64,000 nt of DNA from Antiquaquibacter metalliresistens (lineage in GTDB: Bacteria; Actinomycetota; Actinomycetes; Actinomycetales; Microbacteriaceae). Below are positions 17,268 to 24,808 of this stretch, piece by piece. The notes under the pieces are model-generated. The model saw only the letters and a list, made by a program, of their open reading frames with translations. It ran no database searches and had not been told where the DNA came from. A program made the translations under genes and the position numbers. Every line of letters starts with the position of its first letter. The stretch's first letter is position 1. The stretch is from assembly GCF_029211225.1 (NCBI RefSeq), contig NZ_JARGEM010000001.1, positions 62,001 through 126,000 of the forward strand. Reading direction: 5' to 3'.

Positions 17268-18950
17268 GTGACGAGCGAAGAGATAACCTTCCCCGATACC
17301 CCTCGATCTGAACTGGAACGTACGATCGAGGAACTCGTCGCGAACGCGCAACGAGTGCTCGCGACTCAGAGTCGCCTGCGCAACCTGCTGCGGGCCAATC
17401 GTGCCGTCGTCGAGGATCTCGAACTGCCCGAGGTGCTGCGTCGTATCGCGCAGGCGGCCGTGGAACTCGTCGATGCGCAGTACGGCGCGCTCGGGGTCAT
17501 CGGGCCGGATCGCGGACTCGAGCAGTTCATCCACGTCGGCCTCGACGAGCCGCTCGCGACGCGCATCGGGCACCTCCCCGAGGGGCACGGGCTGCTCGGC
17601 GCCGTGATCGACTCCGGTGAGGCGATCAGGCTCGAGCACCTGCACGACGATCCGCGCTCCGCGGGGTTTCCGCAGCATCACCCGAACATGGATGCCTTCC
17701 TCGGCGTACCGATCCGGGTGCGCGACGAGGTGTTCGGCAACCTCTACCTCACCAACCCGGCCTCGGGCGCATTCAGCCGGGAGGACGAGGAATTGGTGAG
17801 CGTGCTCGCCGCGACCGCGGGGATCGCGATCGAGAACGCACGGCTGTTCGACGAGACCCGTCGTCGCGAGCGCTGGAGCGCCGCGAGCGCTCGCGTGACC
17901 GCCGAGATCCTGCGCAGGGACTCGGAGGCGCTGCCGGTGATCGCCGATGAGGTCGCCGCGCTCGTCGATGCCGAGCTCGTCTGCGTCGTCGTTCCGGCGG
18001 ACGATCCGGTGCTGCTGCGCATCGCGGTCGCCCGCGGCGAGCAGGCCGAGCGCGTGCGGGACCAGGTCTACCCCGCCGCCGGCAGCATCGTCGGGCGATC
18101 CCTGGAGTCCAACGAGCCCATGCTCGTGGAGGTCCTCGACGCCGAGGCGGCGGACTGGCCGCAGGCCGGACCCACCTTCGTGGTGCCGCTCTACGGCGGT
18201 GAGCGCACGATCGGAGCGCTCACCGTCAGTCGCGCCCTCGGCGCGCAGCGCTTCTCGCCCGCCGACCTGGAGCTCGCCACGGAGTTCGCCGCCCAGGCGA
18301 GCGTCGCGATCGAGATCGCCCGCGGTCGACGCGACCGGACTCGGCTCGAGCTCTCCGAGGACCGCAGCCGGATCGCGCGCGATCTGCACGACCACGTCAT
18401 CCAGCGCCTCTTCGGTGCCGGGCTGAGCCTGCAGAGCGCCGCCGTGCGTCACCCGGAGGTGAGCGAATCGGTGCTCGAACAGGTGGACGCGATCGACACC
18501 GCCATCGCCGAGATCCGCACCGTGGTGTTCGCGCTCTCCTCCCCCGAACGAGCCCGCGGTCAGACCCTGCGTCACCGCCTGCTCGACCTGGTCAGCGAGC
18601 TCGACTCCGGCCTGAAGGCCTCCCCCAGGCTGTCGTTCCTCGGTCCGGTCGACCTGCTCGTACGGGCGGACCTCGCGGAGGATGCCGTGGCGGTCGTTCG
18701 TGAGTCGCTCACCAACGTCGCGAGGCACGCGCAGGCCTCGATGTGCGAGGTGGAGGTCGCCGTCGAGACCGATGTGCTGCGCATCCGCATCGACGACGAC
18801 GGTGTCGGCTTTACCCCGGGCGGTCGCACGAGCGGCACCGCGAACCTCGCCGAACGCGCCGCCCGCCGTGGCGGCAGCTACTCGATCGACGCCAGACCCG
18901 ACGGCGGGACGCGTGTCGCCTGGACCGCCCCCTTGGAGGCCCATTCATGA
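17268..18950 (+). CDS. devS: DevS/DosS-like GAF-domain sensor histidine kinase
   Basis: A 560-residue soluble kinase: GAF domain 1 (about residues 50-200), GAF domain 2 (215-355), HisKA_3 dimerisation helix with phospho-acceptor H374 in RDLHDHVIQR, and a HATPase_c domain. The first GAF domain keeps a HHPNM histidine (H138) and the tyrosine of GNLYLT (Y160), 22 residues apart, which is the spacing of the heme-ligand His149 and distal Tyr171 in M. tuberculosis DosS. It could therefore be a heme sensor of oxygen, NO or CO, not just a fold relative. The GTG at 17268, 10 nt after GGGAGA, is preferred to an ATG at 17160, which has no ribosome site and lies upstream of the promoter. It overlaps devR by 4 bp. 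Confidence 0.88.
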   Translation: MTSEEITFPDTPRSELERTIEELVANAQRVLATQSRLRNLLRANRAVVEDLELPEVLRRIAQAAVELVDAQYGALGVIGPDRGLEQFIHVGLDEPLATRIGHLPEGHGLLGAVIDSGEAIRLEHLHDDPRSAGFPQHHPNMDAFLGVPIRVRDEVFGNLYLTNPASGAFSREDEELVSVLAATAGIAIENARLFDETRRRERWSAASARVTAEILRRDSEALPVIADEVAALVDAELVCVVVPADDPVLLRIAVARGEQAERVRDQVYPAAGSIVGRSLESNEPMLVEVLDAEAADWPQAGPTFVVPLYGGERTIGALTVSRALGAQRFSPADLELATEFAAQASVAIEIARGRRDRTRLELSEDRSRIARDLHDHVIQRLFGAGLSLQSAAVRHPEVSESVLEQVDAIDTAIAEIRTVVFALSSPERARGQTLRHRLLDLVSELDSGLKASPRLSFLGPVDLLVRADLAEDAVAVVRESLTNVARHAQASMCEVEVAVETDVLRIRIDDDGVGFTPGGRTSGTANLAERAARRGGSYSIDARPDGGTRVAWTAPLEAHS

Positions 18951-19594
18951 CCACCGTCTTCCTCGTCGACGACCACGAGATCGTGCGTCGCGGCATCGCC
19001 GACCTCATCAACGCCGAGCGCGACCTCGAAGTCGTCGGCGAGTCCGCGACCGTCGAGCGCACCCTCGGCCGGGTGAGCGCGACGCGGCCGGACGTGGTCG
19101 TGCTCGACGTGCGGCTGCCCGACGGCAGCGGCATCGACCTATGCCGTGACATCCTCTCCGTGCTCCCGGAGACGAAGTGCCTGATCCTCACTGCGTACGA
19201 TGACGATCACGCGAGCGTCGCCGCCGTCATGGCGGGTGCGAGCGGGTACGTGCTCAAGGACATCCGGGGCCAGCGCCTGATCGAAGGCATCCGCGCCGTG
19301 GCCGGCGGCAAGAGCCTCATGCGCCAGGATGTCGCCCAGCGCGTCGTGCAGGACCTCACCGCGACGACCCTGCCCTCGACCCCCGCCGCGCCGGCGCCGG
19401 AGCTCTCCCTGCGCGAGCGTCAGGTGCTCGAGCTCATCGCCGACGGGCTCACGAACCGACAGATCGGCGAACGCCTCGAGCTCGCCGAGAAGACCGTGAA
19501 GAACTACGTCTCGGGGCTGCTCGCGAAACTGGGCATGGAGCGGCGCACTCAGGCCGCCGTCTACGGCGCTAGCGTCAAGACGCCCGAGCACTGA
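18947..19594 (+). CDS. devR: DevR/DosR-like response regulator
   Basis: A 215-residue NarL/LuxR-type regulator that looks like a true DevR. The receiver domain has phospho-acceptor D54 in VVLDVRLPDG, T82 and K104, the same numbers as in mycobacterial DevR. The DNA-binding helix region reads LTNRQIGERLELAEKTVKNY and is followed by SGLLAKLGMERRTQAAV, which is almost the mycobacterial sequence, explaining why DosR-type boxes would be recognised. It is translationally coupled to devS (ATGA). Predicted targets here are usp/devS and cydABDC. Confidence 0.93.
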   Translation: MTTVFLVDDHEIVRRGIADLINAERDLEVVGESATVERTLGRVSATRPDVVVLDVRLPDGSGIDLCRDILSVLPETKCLILTAYDDDHASVAAVMAGASGYVLKDIRGQRLIEGIRAVAGGKSLMRQDVAQRVVQDLTATTLPSTPAAPAPELSLRERQVLELIADGLTNRQIGERLELAEKTVKNYVSGLLAKLGMERRTQAAVYGASVKTPEH

Positions 19595-19610
19595 ACCGGT
19601 CGGTCGGCGG

Positions 19611-20498
19611 CTAGAGCTGCGAGCCCTCCACGTCGAAGGTATTGCACGCGTCCGGACCGCCGTTCGCGCCGACCAGGAACCACTTCTGGCGGCTCTCGCT
19701 CGAGCCGTGCGTCCACGTCTCGGGCGTGACCTGCCCCTGGGTCGACTGCTGGATGCGATCGTCGCCGACCGCGGATGCCGCGCTGAGGGCATCCCGAATC
19801 TGCTCCTCGGTCACCGGCTCGAGAAAGCTGACGCCGTTCTCGTCGGTGATGGACGGCGCCGCCCCGACCCACGCGCCCGCGAAGCAGTCCGCCTGCAGCT
19901 CGAGCCGCACCCCGTCGGAGTCGGGGCCGGCGTTCTGCAGGTCGAGGCCCGACATGATCCCGGTGATGTTCTGAATGTGGTGACCCCACTCGTGCGCGAT
20001 CACATACATCTCGGCGAGCGGACCGCCGGACGAGCCGAAGCGGGTGCGCAGCTCGTCGTAGAAGGCCGTGTCCACGTAGATCGTCTCGTCGGCGGGGCAG
20101 TAGAACGGGCCGACCGCGCTCGTCGCGCCACCGCAGCCCGTGTCGGTCTGTCCGCTGAACAGCACGATCTGCGTCGAACGGTAGGTGCCGCCGAACTCCG
20201 GCAGGGTCTGCCCCCAGTAGGTGTCGAGCGAGTCGGCGGCGCCGGCGATGCGGCAGTCGATCGAGGCGTTGGCCTCGGCACCGGTGTCGCAGCCCGCGAG
20301 CGGCTCGCCCTGTTGTCCGCTGCCGGTGCCGCCGCCCTGGATCGCGGGGGCGAGGCCGGTGAGGTCGACGCCCAGCAGTTGCGAGAGCAAGAAGAGGCCA
20401 ACGACGAGCAACCCGCCGCCGCCGATCGCGATACCGGTGTTGCGGCCGCGACGGCTCACGCGATTCGGGTTGATCTTGGCGTTGTCGTTGAACGTCAT
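19611..20498 (-). CDS. Neutral zinc metallopeptidase, YpfJ family
   Basis: A 295-residue protein with an N-terminal membrane anchor (GIAIGGGGLLVVGLFLLSQL, about residues 22-41) and an external peptidase domain. The zinc site is HEWGHH followed downstream by the third-ligand region ELQADCFAGAW, both typical of the putative neutral zinc metallopeptidase family. Conserved cysteines suggest disulfides outside the cell. The substrate is unknown. The ATG at 20498 has no ribosome site but a -10 element ends 6 nt before it. Confidence 0.88.
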   Translation of the reverse strand: MTFNDNAKINPNRVSRRGRNTGIAIGGGGLLVVGLFLLSQLLGVDLTGLAPAIQGGGTGSGQQGEPLAGCDTGAEANASIDCRIAGAADSLDTYWGQTLPEFGGTYRSTQIVLFSGQTDTGCGGATSAVGPFYCPADETIYVDTAFYDELRTRFGSSGGPLAEMYVIAHEWGHHIQNITGIMSGLDLQNAGPDSDGVRLELQADCFAGAWVGAAPSITDENGVSFLEPVTEEQIRDALSAASAVGDDRIQQSTQGQVTPETWTHGSSESRQKWFLVGANGGPDACNTFDVEGSQL

Positions 20499-20504
20499 GG
20501 CTCG

Positions 20505-20510
20505 ACGCTA
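20505..20510 (-). promoter_or_regulatory. Leaderless -10 element (TAGCGT) of the metallopeptidase gene
   Basis: TAGCGT ends 6 nt before the ATG on the minus strand and there is no Shine-Dalgarno sequence, so transcription would start at or next to the start codon. Confidence 0.5.
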
Positions 20511-20565
20511 CCGGTCATCGGGGGCGGCGCGCGGCGTAGTCTGGGCCAGAAACGAGGAGGTCACC

Positions 20566-21363
20566 ATGCGCGACGCACGCGACACGGCACGGCAGATCAC
20601 GGTGGCGGCCTCGGCGGTGATCGCGGTGATCGGCTCCTTCATCGGATCGGGCGCAGCAGGCGGCACGCCGATCCAGGATGCCGCGGGCGGTGCCCTCGCC
20701 GCCGACGCGACCCTCATCGCCCCCGCCGCTCCCGCGTTCTCGATCTGGTCGGTGATCTACCTCGGACTCCTGGCGTACGCGGTGTGGCAGTTCCTGCCGG
20801 CGCAGTCCGGCGCGCAGCGGCACCGGCGGATCGGGTACTGGGTCGCGGCATCGCTGGTGCTGAACGCGGCGTGGATCCTGTCGATCCAGTTCGACCTGCT
20901 GCCGCTCAGTGTGCCGATCATCGCGGTGCTGCTGGCGGTGCTGCTGCGCATCCTGCTGGAGCTCACCGCATCGCCGTCGACGAGTCGCCTGGACGCCGTC
21001 ATCACCGACGGCTCGCTCGGCCTCTACCTCGGCTGGGTGACCATCGCGACCGCCGCGAACGTCACCGCGTGGTTGGTGGCGAGCGGCTTCACCGGCTTCG
21101 GCTGGCCGCCGGAACTGTGGTCGGTGCTGGTGATCGTCGCCGCGGCGGCCGCCGGCGTCGCGATCGCGATCGCGGGGCGCGGGCGCATCGCTCCGGCGCT
21201 CTCGCTGAGCTGGGGGCTGGCCTGGGTGGCGGTCGGGCGGCTCACCGGGGAACCCGCCTCGACCGTCACGGCGGTCGCGGCGATCGCGGCCGTGGTCGTG
21301 GTGCTGGGCTCGGCGGCGCTGCTGCGAGCGCGGCGGCGCGATGCAGTTCGCTCCCGGGCGTAA
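20566..21363 (+). CDS. TspO/MBR-like tryptophan-rich membrane protein
   Basis: A 265-residue membrane protein. The segment FSIWSVIYLGLLAYAVWQF, a later AASLVLNAAWILSIQFDL and LYLGWVTIATAANVTAWLVA resemble the large actinobacterial branch of tryptophan-rich sensory proteins (TspO/MBR), which bind tetrapyrroles or act in oxidative stress. It is longer than classic TspO (about 160 residues), with roughly seven to eight helices. The ATG has an excellent GAGGAGG site 5 nt upstream. Its TAA stop codon is part of the -10 element of the next gene. The family call is moderate. Confidence 0.6.
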   Translation: MRDARDTARQITVAASAVIAVIGSFIGSGAAGGTPIQDAAGGALAADATLIAPAAPAFSIWSVIYLGLLAYAVWQFLPAQSGAQRHRRIGYWVAASLVLNAAWILSIQFDLLPLSVPIIAVLLAVLLRILLELTASPSTSRLDAVITDGSLGLYLGWVTIATAANVTAWLVASGFTGFGWPPELWSVLVIVAAAAAGVAIAIAGRGRIAPALSLSWGLAWVAVGRLTGEPASTVTAVAAIAAVVVVLGSAALLRARRRDAVRSRA

Positions 21364-21366
21364 GTT
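21361..21366 (+). promoter_or_regulatory. Leaderless -10 element (TAAGTT) of the MFS gene
   Basis: TAAGTT overlaps the stop codon of the TspO-like gene and ends 6 nt before the GTG start of the transporter; no ribosome site intervenes. Confidence 0.45.
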
Positions 21367-21372
21367 TGCGCC

Positions 21373-22962
21373 GTGGCATCCGAACGCACCCGCTGGCTCG
21401 GCCTCGTCTTCATCAGCGTCGCCGTCGCGCTCATCATCGTCGACTCGACGATCGTCAACGTCGCGATCCCCTCGATCGTCGACGACCTCGGCATCTCCTC
21501 GACCCAGGTGCAATGGGTGCAGGAGAGCTACACACTGGTGTTCGCGGCGCTGCTGCTCGTGTTCGGCACGCTCGCCGATCGCTTCGGCCGTAGACGGATC
21601 ACGCTCATCGGTGTCGCCCTGTTCGCCATCGCATCGGTGTTCGCTGCGCTCGTGACCACGGGCGAACTGCTGATTCTCGCGAGGTTGATCCAGGGCGTCG
21701 GCGGCGCCATGATCCTGCCCGCCTCGCTGTCGACCATCAACGCCACCTTCCGCGGGCGGGAGCGCGCCATCGCGTTCGCCGTCTGGGGCTCGACGATCGG
21801 CGGCATGGCCGCGGTCGGCCCGCTGCTCGGCGGCTGGCTGACCACCTACTTCTCGTGGCGCTGGGCGTTCGGCATCAATGTGCCGCTCGGCGTGATCATC
21901 ATCGTCGGCATCCTCGTGACCGTCTCCGAATCACGCGAGGTCGGCGAGCCACGCCGGGTGGATGTCGTCGGAGCCATCCTCTCCGTGCTGCTCTTCGCAA
22001 GCCTCGTCTTCGGTCTCATCGAGGGCCGCACCTACGGCTGGTGGTTCAGCGACACCCCGCCGAACTTCTGGACGTTCGGGATCTCGCCGATCCCCTTCGT
22101 CTTCGCGCTGACCCTGGTCGCGCTCGCCGCCTTCGTGCTCTGGGGGCTGCGCCGCGAGCGCGAGGGCAAGCCCACGATGCTGGCGTTCGGCCTGCTGCGC
22201 ATTCCGTCGTTCCGCAACGGCAACATCGCGGCGCTCATCGTCTCGCTCGGCGAGTTCGGGCTCATCCTCTCCCTGCCGCTGTGGCTGCAGAACGTGCTCG
22301 GCTACGACGCACTGCAGGCGGGCTTCGTGATCCTCGCCCTCGCGATCGGGTCGTTCGTGGCGAGCGGGTTCGCCGGCGGCTTCGGCAACCGGGTCAGTCC
22401 CGTGACGATCGTGCGCGTGGGCATCGTGGCCGAGGTGATCGGCATCCTCATCGTCGCGCTCGGCATCTCACCCACCTCCGAGTGGTGGCAGATCGTGCCG
22501 GGCGTCTTCGTCTACGGCTTCGGCGTCGGCCTCGCGACCGCGCAGCTGACGAGCGTCGTGCTCAAGGACGTACCGCTCGATCAGAGCGGCCAGGGTTCCG
22601 GCACGCAGAGCACGGCGCGACAGGTCGGCTCGGCGCTCGGCATCGCGGTGCTGGGCACGATCCTGTTCGCCAGTCTGGGTGCGGGGCTGCAGTCCAAGCT
22701 GGACGAACGCGACGAGATCCCCGCCGATGTGCGCACCCAGATCGTGGACGCCGTCGTCGACTCGGCGGGCAGTGCCATCCCGAGCCTGGACGATCGGTCG
22801 CCGGATGCCGCCGCCGACGCCCGGGCCGCCTTCAGCGACGCGACCCGCCTCGCCGCGTTCTCCGCGGCAGGATTCCTCGCCCTCGGGTTCCTCGCCACCC
22901 TGCGCCTCACGGGCTCCGGCCGACGTGAGGAGCACCTCGAGGACTCCACGACCCCGAGCTGA
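21373..22962 (+). CDS. MFS drug-efflux transporter, DHA2 (14-TM) type
   Basis: A 529-residue transporter with about 14 membrane helices. The signature sequences of proton-driven multidrug exporters are present: IIVDSTIVNVAIPSI in helix 1, ADRFGRRRITLIG in the first loop, and GPLLGGWLTTYFSWRWAFGI in helix 5. A long outer loop and an acidic cytoplasmic C-terminus follow. It starts with GTG at 21373 and is probably transcribed without a leader. No regulator gene lies directly next to it. The exported compound is not predictable. Confidence 0.9.
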   Translation: MASERTRWLGLVFISVAVALIIVDSTIVNVAIPSIVDDLGISSTQVQWVQESYTLVFAALLLVFGTLADRFGRRRITLIGVALFAIASVFAALVTTGELLILARLIQGVGGAMILPASLSTINATFRGRERAIAFAVWGSTIGGMAAVGPLLGGWLTTYFSWRWAFGINVPLGVIIIVGILVTVSESREVGEPRRVDVVGAILSVLLFASLVFGLIEGRTYGWWFSDTPPNFWTFGISPIPFVFALTLVALAAFVLWGLRREREGKPTMLAFGLLRIPSFRNGNIAALIVSLGEFGLILSLPLWLQNVLGYDALQAGFVILALAIGSFVASGFAGGFGNRVSPVTIVRVGIVAEVIGILIVALGISPTSEWWQIVPGVFVYGFGVGLATAQLTSVVLKDVPLDQSGQGSGTQSTARQVGSALGIAVLGTILFASLGAGLQSKLDERDEIPADVRTQIVDAVVDSAGSAIPSLDDRSPDAAADARAAFSDATRLAAFSAAGFLALGFLATLRLTGSGRREEHLEDSTTPS

Positions 22963-22984
22963 GCGAACGGTCCACCCACATGGG

Positions 22985-23023
22985 TGAGCCGGGAGCGCTG
23001 TATCGGGTCACGCTCCCGGCTCA
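22985..23023 (+). terminator. Strong hairpin terminator after the MFS gene
   Basis: A perfect 13-bp inverted repeat, TGAGCCGGGAGCG and its complement CGCTCCCGGCTCA, with a 13-nt loop. Confidence 0.7.
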
Positions 23024-23032
23024 CGTTGGGGG

Positions 23033-23068
23033 GGGTGCGGGCCACCCGGGGGATGCTGACCCGCACCC
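23033..23068 (-). terminator. Hairpin terminator after the surface-protein gene
   Basis: A perfect 9-bp inverted repeat (GGGTGCGGG/CCCGCACCC) with an 18-nt loop sits 7 nt beyond the minus-strand stop codon. Confidence 0.6.
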
Positions 23069-23074
23069 GGCTCC

Positions 23075-24682
23075 TTACTCCTCTTCGGCCTCCATCAACG
23101 GGCGACGACGGCGCACCGCCCCGGCGACCATGAGTCCGGCACCGATCGGCACCAGCGCGAGCGCCGGCAGCAGCTGCGAGCTCGGACCTTCACCCGTGTG
23201 GGCGAGCGCCGGGCACGAACTGATCGTGCCGGTCGCGGTCCACGTGAGCGGGTCGTACTCCGGCACGTCGACGTACTTGGCGCCGAGCACCGCGTACTCG
23301 ATGTCGTAGCTCTGCGTGTCGACGACCGTCACGGTGTAGGTACCTGGCGGCAGGTGTGCCGGGGGCACCGCCCACGTCGTGGCGTCGGCGATGAAGGTCA
23401 CGTCGGTCACGACGCCGCCCGGCCCTTCGACCGTCACCCAGTACTCCCGACCGATCACCAAGCCGGACAGCGTTGCGCCGAGCGAGCCCGCATCGTTGGT
23501 CGAGCAGGTCGGCGTGATCGTGATGACCACCTCACCCGGGCACGGTGCGACCGTGAACTGGTAGGTCACGGGGCCGAGTGCGGGCACGTGCTTCCATCCC
23601 TCGCTCGTCACGGTGACGGTGTAGTCGCCGGGCACCAGGTAGAGATCCTTCTCCCAGTACGAGGTCCAATCGGCCTGGAACGTCTCGTCACCGTTGGGTC
23701 CGCTCACGACGATGTCGTAGGTTCTCCACCAGTCGAGATCGGCGACCCGCACCTCGACCTCGGCGTCGCCACCGATCACCTTGCATTCGTGCTCGACATC
23801 GGTCGAGATGTTCGGGCAGACCTGCCAGAGCCACTCGTGCTCATAGGCAACCTTGTGATCGCCGCGGTAGACCTTCACCTCGAAGGCGCCCTCCTCGGCG
23901 GCCACGGTGAACGAGGTCTTGCCCCACTTGTCGATCTCGAACTGCTGCTCGACGCCGTTGACGGTGATCGAGTAGTCCAGCCATTCCGCGAACCAGAGAT
24001 GCTCGACACTCACCACGACCTCGATCGGGCAGACGTTCGTGACGTCGATGTCGATCTCGGGGTCCGGGAAGCACCATCCCCAGCGATCGGTGTCCTGCGA
24101 GTACGTGGAGAAGCTCACGTCATTGCAGTTGTTCACCATGCGCTCGGACGAGACCTCCGAGGACGGCTCTTCGACCGTCTCCTCCGCGGGAGGGTTGGCG
24201 GCGGCCAGCGCCTCCTCGGCGGCGACTGCGGCAGCCTCGAGCTCTTGCGCCGTCGCGAGCGCCGCGGCAGCGGCAGCCTCGGCTTCGGCGGCAGCGGCCT
24301 CGGCCGTGAGCGCGGCAGCATCCGCTGCCTCGAAGGCGGCCTGGGCCTCGGCGGCGGCGGTCTGCAGAGCAGGGTCATCCGGCGATGCGGCCAACGCGTC
24401 GGCTGCCGTGGTCGCGGTCGCGGAGGCGGAGTCGGCAGCAGCGCGTGCTGATGCCGCACTCTCGGCGGCGGCCGCGGCATCCGTCTGGGCCTGGGCGGCC
24501 GTGGCGTGCGCGGCGTCGGCGGCCGCCCTCGCCTCCTGCGCAGCCGTCGTGAGGTCGGTCAGGTCGTCGGCGGCGGCGGGCAGCGCCGGGAGCAACGCCA
24601 GCGAGGCGGCGGCGAGGACCGCCGTGCAGAACGCTGCAAGACTCCTCGGCCGCACGGCGCCGTGCGGGTATCGGGTAGACAT
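23075..24682 (-). CDS. Cell-wall-anchored surface protein with Ala-rich coiled coil (LAHTG)
   Basis: A 535-residue secreted protein. A signal peptide ends near LPALPAAADD. Residues about 35-165 are an extremely Ala-rich segment with Ala/Gln/Glu/Asp heptad-like patterns, suggesting a coiled coil or wall-spanning stalk. Several beta-rich modules follow with repeated forms such as TYTVTVVDTQSYDIEYAVLG and DYTVTVTSEGWKHVPA, probably Ig-like. The C-terminus has the sorting motif LAHTG, a hydrophobic segment and an RRRR tail, the LAXTG form used by class E sortases of actinobacteria. No sortase gene is in the window. The ATG follows GAGG by 5 nt. Ligand unknown. Confidence 0.8.
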   Translation of the reverse strand: MSTRYPHGAVRPRSLAAFCTAVLAAASLALLPALPAAADDLTDLTTAAQEARAAADAAHATAAQAQTDAAAAAESAASARAAADSASATATTAADALAASPDDPALQTAAAEAQAAFEAADAAALTAEAAAAEAEAAAAAALATAQELEAAAVAAEEALAAANPPAEETVEEPSSEVSSERMVNNCNDVSFSTYSQDTDRWGWCFPDPEIDIDVTNVCPIEVVVSVEHLWFAEWLDYSITVNGVEQQFEIDKWGKTSFTVAAEEGAFEVKVYRGDHKVAYEHEWLWQVCPNISTDVEHECKVIGGDAEVEVRVADLDWWRTYDIVVSGPNGDETFQADWTSYWEKDLYLVPGDYTVTVTSEGWKHVPALGPVTYQFTVAPCPGEVVITITPTCSTNDAGSLGATLSGLVIGREYWVTVEGPGGVVTDVTFIADATTWAVPPAHLPPGTYTVTVVDTQSYDIEYAVLGAKYVDVPEYDPLTWTATGTISSCPALAHTGEGPSSQLLPALALVPIGAGLMVAGAVRRRRPLMEAEEE

Positions 24683-24808
24683 TCGTGCCTCATTTCCTGG
24701 GAACGGACCCCGGGCAGTCGCATACAAGCACCGGGCCCCGGGTGATCAGGGGGTGAGGGATGGGTGATCCGGGGTGAGACCCGGTACGAAAGTGGGGGAT
24801 GCTCAGGG

